Positions 60,530 to 64,000 of a stretch of 64,000 nt of DNA are shown here, one piece after another. Each line of letters begins with the position of its first letter. Positions within the stretch are counted from its first letter, which is position 1. Under the pieces are notes generated by a model. The model was not told the DNA's origin. It saw nothing but the letters and a program-made list of their open reading frames with translations, and did no database searches. The translations under genes were made by a program, and so were the position numbers. Origin of the DNA: Agromyces fucosus (GTDB lineage Bacteria > Actinomycetota > Actinomycetes > Actinomycetales > Microbacteriaceae). Location of the stretch: positions 434,001 to 498,000 of the forward strand of contig NZ_SDPO01000003.1 in NCBI RefSeq assembly GCF_004134865.1. Reading direction: 5' to 3'.

Positions 60530-61396
60530 ATGACCGCACTGCGCAACATCACCGTGCTCGGCACCGGAGTGCTCGGCTCGCAGATCGCGTACCAGACCGC
60601 CTACCGCGGCTTCGACGTCGTCGCATACGACATCGACGACGCCGCACTCGAAGCCGCGAAGCAGCGCTTCGCCGCACTCGCCGACACCTACGTCGCCGAG
60701 GGTGTCGACGGCGCAGCCGACGGCAAGGCCCAGGAGGCGCTCGGCCGCATCACCCGCTCGGCCGACCTCGGCGAGGCCGTCGCGAAGGCCGACCTCGTGA
60801 TCGAGGCGATCCCCGAGAACCTCGAGATCAAGCGCGCCACCTACGAGCAGCTCGCGACGATCGCGCCCGAGCACACGATCTTCGCCACCAACTCGTCGAC
60901 GCTGCTGCCGAGCGACCTCGCGTCGTTCACCGGCCGCGCCGATCGGTTCCTCGCGCTGCACTTCGCGAACCGCGTCTGGGTGCACAACACCGCAGAGGTC
61001 ATGGGCACCGAGGCGACGAGCCCCGAGGTCTTCCAGTCCGTGGCCCGGTTCGCCGCCGAGATCGGCATGGTCCCGATCGAGATCAAGAAGGAGAAGGCGG
61101 GCTACCTGCTGAACTCCCTGCTCGTACCGTTCCTGCAGGCGGCCGGCGAGCTCCTCGTCGACGGCATCGCCGAGCCCGACGCGATCGACAAGACCTGGCG
61201 CATCGGCACCGGCGCCCCGATGGGCCCGTACCAGATCTACGACATCGTCGGCCTCACGACGGCCTACAACATCTCGATGATGGGCGGTGCGAAGCAGCAG
61301 GCGTTCGCCGCCCTCATCAAGGAGCGCTACATCGACCAGGGCAAGCTCGGCGTCGCCACGGGCGAGGGCTTCTACAGCTACCCGAAGGGCGAGTAG
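60530..61396 (+). CDS. 3-hydroxyacyl-CoA dehydrogenase
   Basis: 288 aa from ATG 60530; GAAGGA precedes it. The NAD fold is VLGTGVLGSQIAYQTAYRGF (about 8-27) with AYDID. IEAIPENLEIK, NSSTLLPSDLA, LALHFANRVW (catalytic His about 142) and GYLLNSLLVPF are family segments. Where fatty-acid enzymes usually have HFFNP this one has HFANRVW, so the substrate may not be a classical beta-oxidation intermediate. Single-domain length; no hydratase or thiolase gene nearby. Confidence 0.88.
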   Translation: MTALRNITVLGTGVLGSQIAYQTAYRGFDVVAYDIDDAALEAAKQRFAALADTYVAEGVDGAADGKAQEALGRITRSADLGEAVAKADLVIEAIPENLEIKRATYEQLATIAPEHTIFATNSSTLLPSDLASFTGRADRFLALHFANRVWVHNTAEVMGTEATSPEVFQSVARFAAEIGMVPIEIKKEKAGYLLNSLLVPFLQAAGELLVDGIAEPDAIDKTWRIGTGAPMGPYQIYDIVGLTTAYNISMMGGAKQQAFAALIKERYIDQGKLGVATGEGFYSYPKGE

Positions 61397-61424
61397 GCGA
61401 AGCACCACCCCGTCGGAACCGACC

Positions 61425-61452
61425 ACGCGCCCGGGCCACGGCCCGGGCGCGT
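61425..61452. terminator. Bidirectional terminator hairpin
   Basis: ACGCGCCCGGGC and its exact complement (12-bp stem) enclose CACG, between the convergent dehydrogenase and regulator genes. A TCGTCAT tail follows on the plus strand. Confidence 0.8.
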
Positions 61453-61454
61453 CG

Positions 61455-62477
61455 TCATACCCATGACCGGCGCACGGCCTCGGCGCCGAGCTGCAACCGG
61501 GTGGTGACGCCCGCCGTCTCCATGAGTTCGGCGACGCGCCGCTGCACGGTGCGCACCGAGATGCCGAGCTGCGCGCCGGCCGCGGCATCGGTGAGGCCGA
61601 GCAGCAGGAGCTTCAACAGGTCTCGATCGACCGCGTCGTGCGTGCCTGGCAGCTCGCCGGTCGAGATGAACCCGGTCGACGTCGCCCAGTACTCCTCGAA
61701 GATCGCGATGACGAGGTCGAGCAGGCCGCTCGGATGCACCAGCAGCGCGCCCGAGGAGCGATCCTCGCCGCGCGACTTCATCGGCAGCAGCGCCATGTCG
61801 TCGTCGGCGATGATGAGCCGCGTGGGCAGCGTCGGCAGCACGCGGATCTCCTCGCCGTAGGGCGCGGACTCGCGCGCGGCGTCGATGAACCCGGGCCACT
61901 CGAGCACCGCCTTCTCGACGATGACGCGGTAGGTCACGCCGCGCTCGAGCGCGTCGTCTTCGGCGGTGTTCTGCTCGGCGTCGAGGAAAGCCACGTCGCT
62001 CAGCATGAACACCCGCACCTGCTGCCGGGCCGAGGCCTGCAGCTGGGCGAATCGCTGGCGCACGGCATCCGCACCGAGCACGACGTCGACGACATCGGGC
62101 GTCTCCCGCTGGGCCGCACCGCGCCGGTAGATCTCGCTCAGCTCGACGAGCGCCTCGTGCGCCTGGGTGAGGCGTCGTTCGCGGTCGAGGAGCATCGGCT
62201 GCAGCGCGAGCGACGGAGGCGAGGCGACGACCCGGTCGGGCGCGGACGCCTGTCGCGCGAGCAGTCCGAGCCGCTCGAGTTCGGCGACGATCCCGCGCAC
62301 TTCGGCGGGCGATCCCGCCACGGATGCCGCGAGCTCGTCGATGCTCGCCGACGGCGACTGCAGGATGAGCCGGTAGAGCGCGGTGTGCTCGTCGTCCAGT
62401 CCGATCGCTTCGAGCACGAAGGCCTTCCGTTCCGCGTCATGCCGACCCGCCGTCATGGCGGATCGAAGCCATGGCAT
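61455..62477 (-). CDS. TrmB-like/LuxR-type helix-turn-helix regulator
   Basis: 340 aa from ATG 62477 (ATG 62456 also possible). The N-terminal winged helix (about 20-80: EAIGLDDEHTALYRLILQSP, VRGIVAELERLGLLARQ) is TrmB-like. The middle contains a PLD-like sensor segment (VRVFMLSDVAFLDAEQ, RVLPTLPTRLIIADDDMALL). The C-terminus is a LuxR-type HTH (LLLLGLTDAAAGAQLGISV, RTVQRRVAELMETAG). It is divergent from the subtilase gene 78 bases away and could control it. Confidence 0.85.
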   Translation of the reverse strand: MPWLRSAMTAGRHDAERKAFVLEAIGLDDEHTALYRLILQSPSASIDELAASVAGSPAEVRGIVAELERLGLLARQASAPDRVVASPPSLALQPMLLDRERRLTQAHEALVELSEIYRRGAAQRETPDVVDVVLGADAVRQRFAQLQASARQQVRVFMLSDVAFLDAEQNTAEDDALERGVTYRVIVEKAVLEWPGFIDAARESAPYGEEIRVLPTLPTRLIIADDDMALLPMKSRGEDRSSGALLVHPSGLLDLVIAIFEEYWATSTGFISTGELPGTHDAVDRDLLKLLLLGLTDAAAGAQLGISVRTVQRRVAELMETAGVTTRLQLGAEAVRRSWV

Positions 62478-62555
62478 CTCTCCGCCACCACACTAGCCAC
62501 CGCCGCGTGAGAGGTTGCTTGGCAAGTCACTCCGAACGCGTGAGAGGTATCCCTA

Positions 62556-64000
62556 ATGCCACGAAGCATCAGACCATCCGCACATCGTCGCCGATCGATC
62601 GCCGCCGCCATCAGCGGCCTCGCGATCGGCGTCGCCGGGGTCGGCGCGGCCGCACTCCCGGCCACCGCCGACCCGACCGGAGGCGGCACGGCACCACCGG
62701 CCGCCTCGCCCGCGACCCCGGCGTCCGCCGGCGGCACGCACACCGTCACCCTCATCACCGGCGACCGGGTCACCGTGACCGACCTCGCCGACGGCACGCA
62801 CACGGTCGAGGTCGACCCCGTCGATCCGGGCGAGGGGTTCCAGACGCTCGACGTCGCGGGCGAACTGCACGTGCTGCCCCGCGGCGTGATGCCCTACCTC
62901 GCGGCAGGCGTCGTCGACCGCGATCTCTTCAACGTCAGCCGCCTCATCGAGTACGGCTACGACGACGCCTCGGTCGACGCGACGCCGGTCATCCTCGAGC
63001 TCGACGGCGATGCAGCCGCCCGCCGCTCGGCGCCGGATCCCGTGCCGGGCGTCGCGCTCGGCACCCCGCTCGCGAGCATCGGCGGTGCCGCGGCGTCGGC
63101 CGATCACGCGAGCGCCGAATCGACCTGGGCAGCCTTGACGGATGCCGCGGCATCCGATGCCCGCAGCTTCGGCGCCGGCGAGCCCGAAGCGGTGAGCCTC
63201 GGCGGCGGCGTCGCGGCGATCCACCTCGACGGCAAGGTGCAGGCGACGCTCGACGAGAGCGTGCCGTACATCGGTGCGCCCGAGGCATGGACGGCCGGGT
63301 ACACCGGCGATGGCGTCACGGTCGCCGTGCTCGACACCGGCTACGACGACACCCACCCCGACCTCGCGGGCCGCGTGCTCGCCGAGTCGACGAGCTTCGT
63401 GCCCGACGAGGCCGTCTCCGACGACCCCAACGGGCACGGCACCCACGTCGCCTCGACCATCGCCGGCACCGGCGCCGCGAGCGGCGGCACCCACCGGGGC
63501 GTCGCCGACGGCGCGAACCTGCTCGTCGGCAAGGTGCTGAGCGCCGCCGGCGAGGGCCAGGACTCGTGGATCATCTCCGCCATGGAGTGGGCCGCCGACC
63601 GCGCCGACATCGTCTCGATGAGCCTCGGCACGCGGTACGGCGACGACGGCACCGACCTCATGTCGGTCGCACTGAACGAGATCTCGGCCGAGACCGACGC
63701 CCTCTTCATCGTCGCCGCGGGCAACTCGTCGGCACCCGAGACGGTCGGTTCGCCCGGCTCCGCCGCGAGCGCGCTCACCATCGGCTCGGTCGACGACCCG
63801 AGCGGCGAGCTGTCCTGGTTCTCGAGCCAGGGCCCACTCGTACGCTCCGGCGACATGAAGCCCAACCTCGCGGGTCCCGGCAACGACGTGACCGCCGCCC
63901 GCTCCGCAGACAGCGACGGTTCGGGGTCGTACGTCAGCATGAGCGGCACCTCGATGGCGACCCCGCACGTCGCGGGCGCCGCGGCGATCGTGAAGCAGCA
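62556..64000 (+). CDS. Secreted S8 family serine peptidase (subtilase), 3' end beyond window
   Basis: 481 codons from ATG 62556, open to the window edge. Signal peptide about 1-38 (Arg-rich start, ALPATAD). A propeptide-like region follows (about 58-235: THTVTLITGDRVTVTDLADG, then IHLDGKVQATLDESVPYIGA). The catalytic triad is visible: Asp in VAVLDTGYDDTHPDL (about 258), His in PNGHGTHVAS (about 295) and Ser in MSGTSMATPHVAGAAA (about 467); the oxyanion Asn is in IVAAGNSSAP. More domains probably follow outside the window. Confidence 0.93.
   Translation, partial: MPRSIRPSAHRRRSIAAAISGLAIGVAGVGAAALPATADPTGGGTAPPAASPATPASAGGTHTVTLITGDRVTVTDLADGTHTVEVDPVDPGEGFQTLDVAGELHVLPRGVMPYLAAGVVDRDLFNVSRLIEYGYDDASVDATPVILELDGDAAARRSAPDPVPGVALGTPLASIGGAAASADHASAESTWAALTDAAASDARSFGAGEPEAVSLGGGVAAIHLDGKVQATLDESVPYIGAPEAWTAGYTGDGVTVAVLDTGYDDTHPDLAGRVLAESTSFVPDEAVSDDPNGHGTHVASTIAGTGAASGGTHRGVADGANLLVGKVLSAAGEGQDSWIISAMEWAADRADIVSMSLGTRYGDDGTDLMSVALNEISAETDALFIVAAGNSSAPETVGSPGSAASALTIGSVDDPSGELSWFSSQGPLVRSGDMKPNLAGPGNDVTAARSADSDGSGSYVSMSGTSMATPHVAGAAAIVKQ

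Overview
This is a 64 kb stretch of a high-GC actinobacterial chromosome. The base composition, common GTG and TTG starts, ATGA/GTGA stop-start overlaps, HisKA_3-type two-component pairs and the recurring word GGATGCC/GCATCCG between genes suggest a member of the Microbacteriaceae, perhaps Agromyces-like; the genus is a guess. No rRNA, tRNA, CRISPR array, integrase or insertion sequence was recognised.

1-17.9 kb is a defence island, visibly lower in GC than the rest. Its core is a complete BREX operon of type 1 gene order on the minus strand: brxA, brxB, brxC, pglX, pglZ, brxL (13249 down to 939), mostly joined by 4-base overlaps. Downstream of it lies the start of a CBS-domain protein with a HEPN-like RNase motif, cut by the window edge. 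Upstream are a C5-cytosine methyltransferase with a divergent Vsr endonuclease, a GHKL ATPase carrying a C-terminal TIGR02391/Ymh-like domain with another RX4H motif, and a small HNH nuclease.

18-26.7 kb holds a DUF2868 membrane protein with its DUF3482-type GTPase, a YdeI/OmdA-like protein, a NERD protein, a secreted nuclease joined to cell-wall-binding repeats and an Excalibur domain, a DUF2207-like membrane protein, and a pterin dehydratase-like/VOC fusion.

26.7-36.3 kb is a sugar-acid catabolic locus: two cupins, two 2-hydroxyacid dehydrogenases, a Pot-like ABC transporter with both permease halves in one chain, KduI, an IclR regulator and KduD. Two copies of one operator-like site, resembling the KdgR box, sit in front of the two halves of the locus.

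36.4-51.2 kb contains a remnant of the VOC gene, two membrane-protein/two-component systems, a berberine-bridge-type oxidase, a HepT-MntA toxin-antitoxin pair whose antitoxin has a Phd-like N-terminus and a perfect 20-bp operator, a secreted GH5 endoglycoceramidase-like enzyme, a glutaminase with a STAS tail and a DUF222-HNH protein.

51.2-64 kb is a run of small regulator-plus-target units (two TetR, one MarR), each with clear palindromic operators, mixed with a MetE-like protein, a hemerythrin protein, an O6-alkylguanine-DNA alkyltransferase preceded by a 40-bp perfect palindrome, a choice-of-anchor-A surface protein, a MOSC protein, a 3-hydroxyacyl-CoA dehydrogenase, a TrmB/LuxR-type regulator and the first 481 codons of a secreted subtilase.
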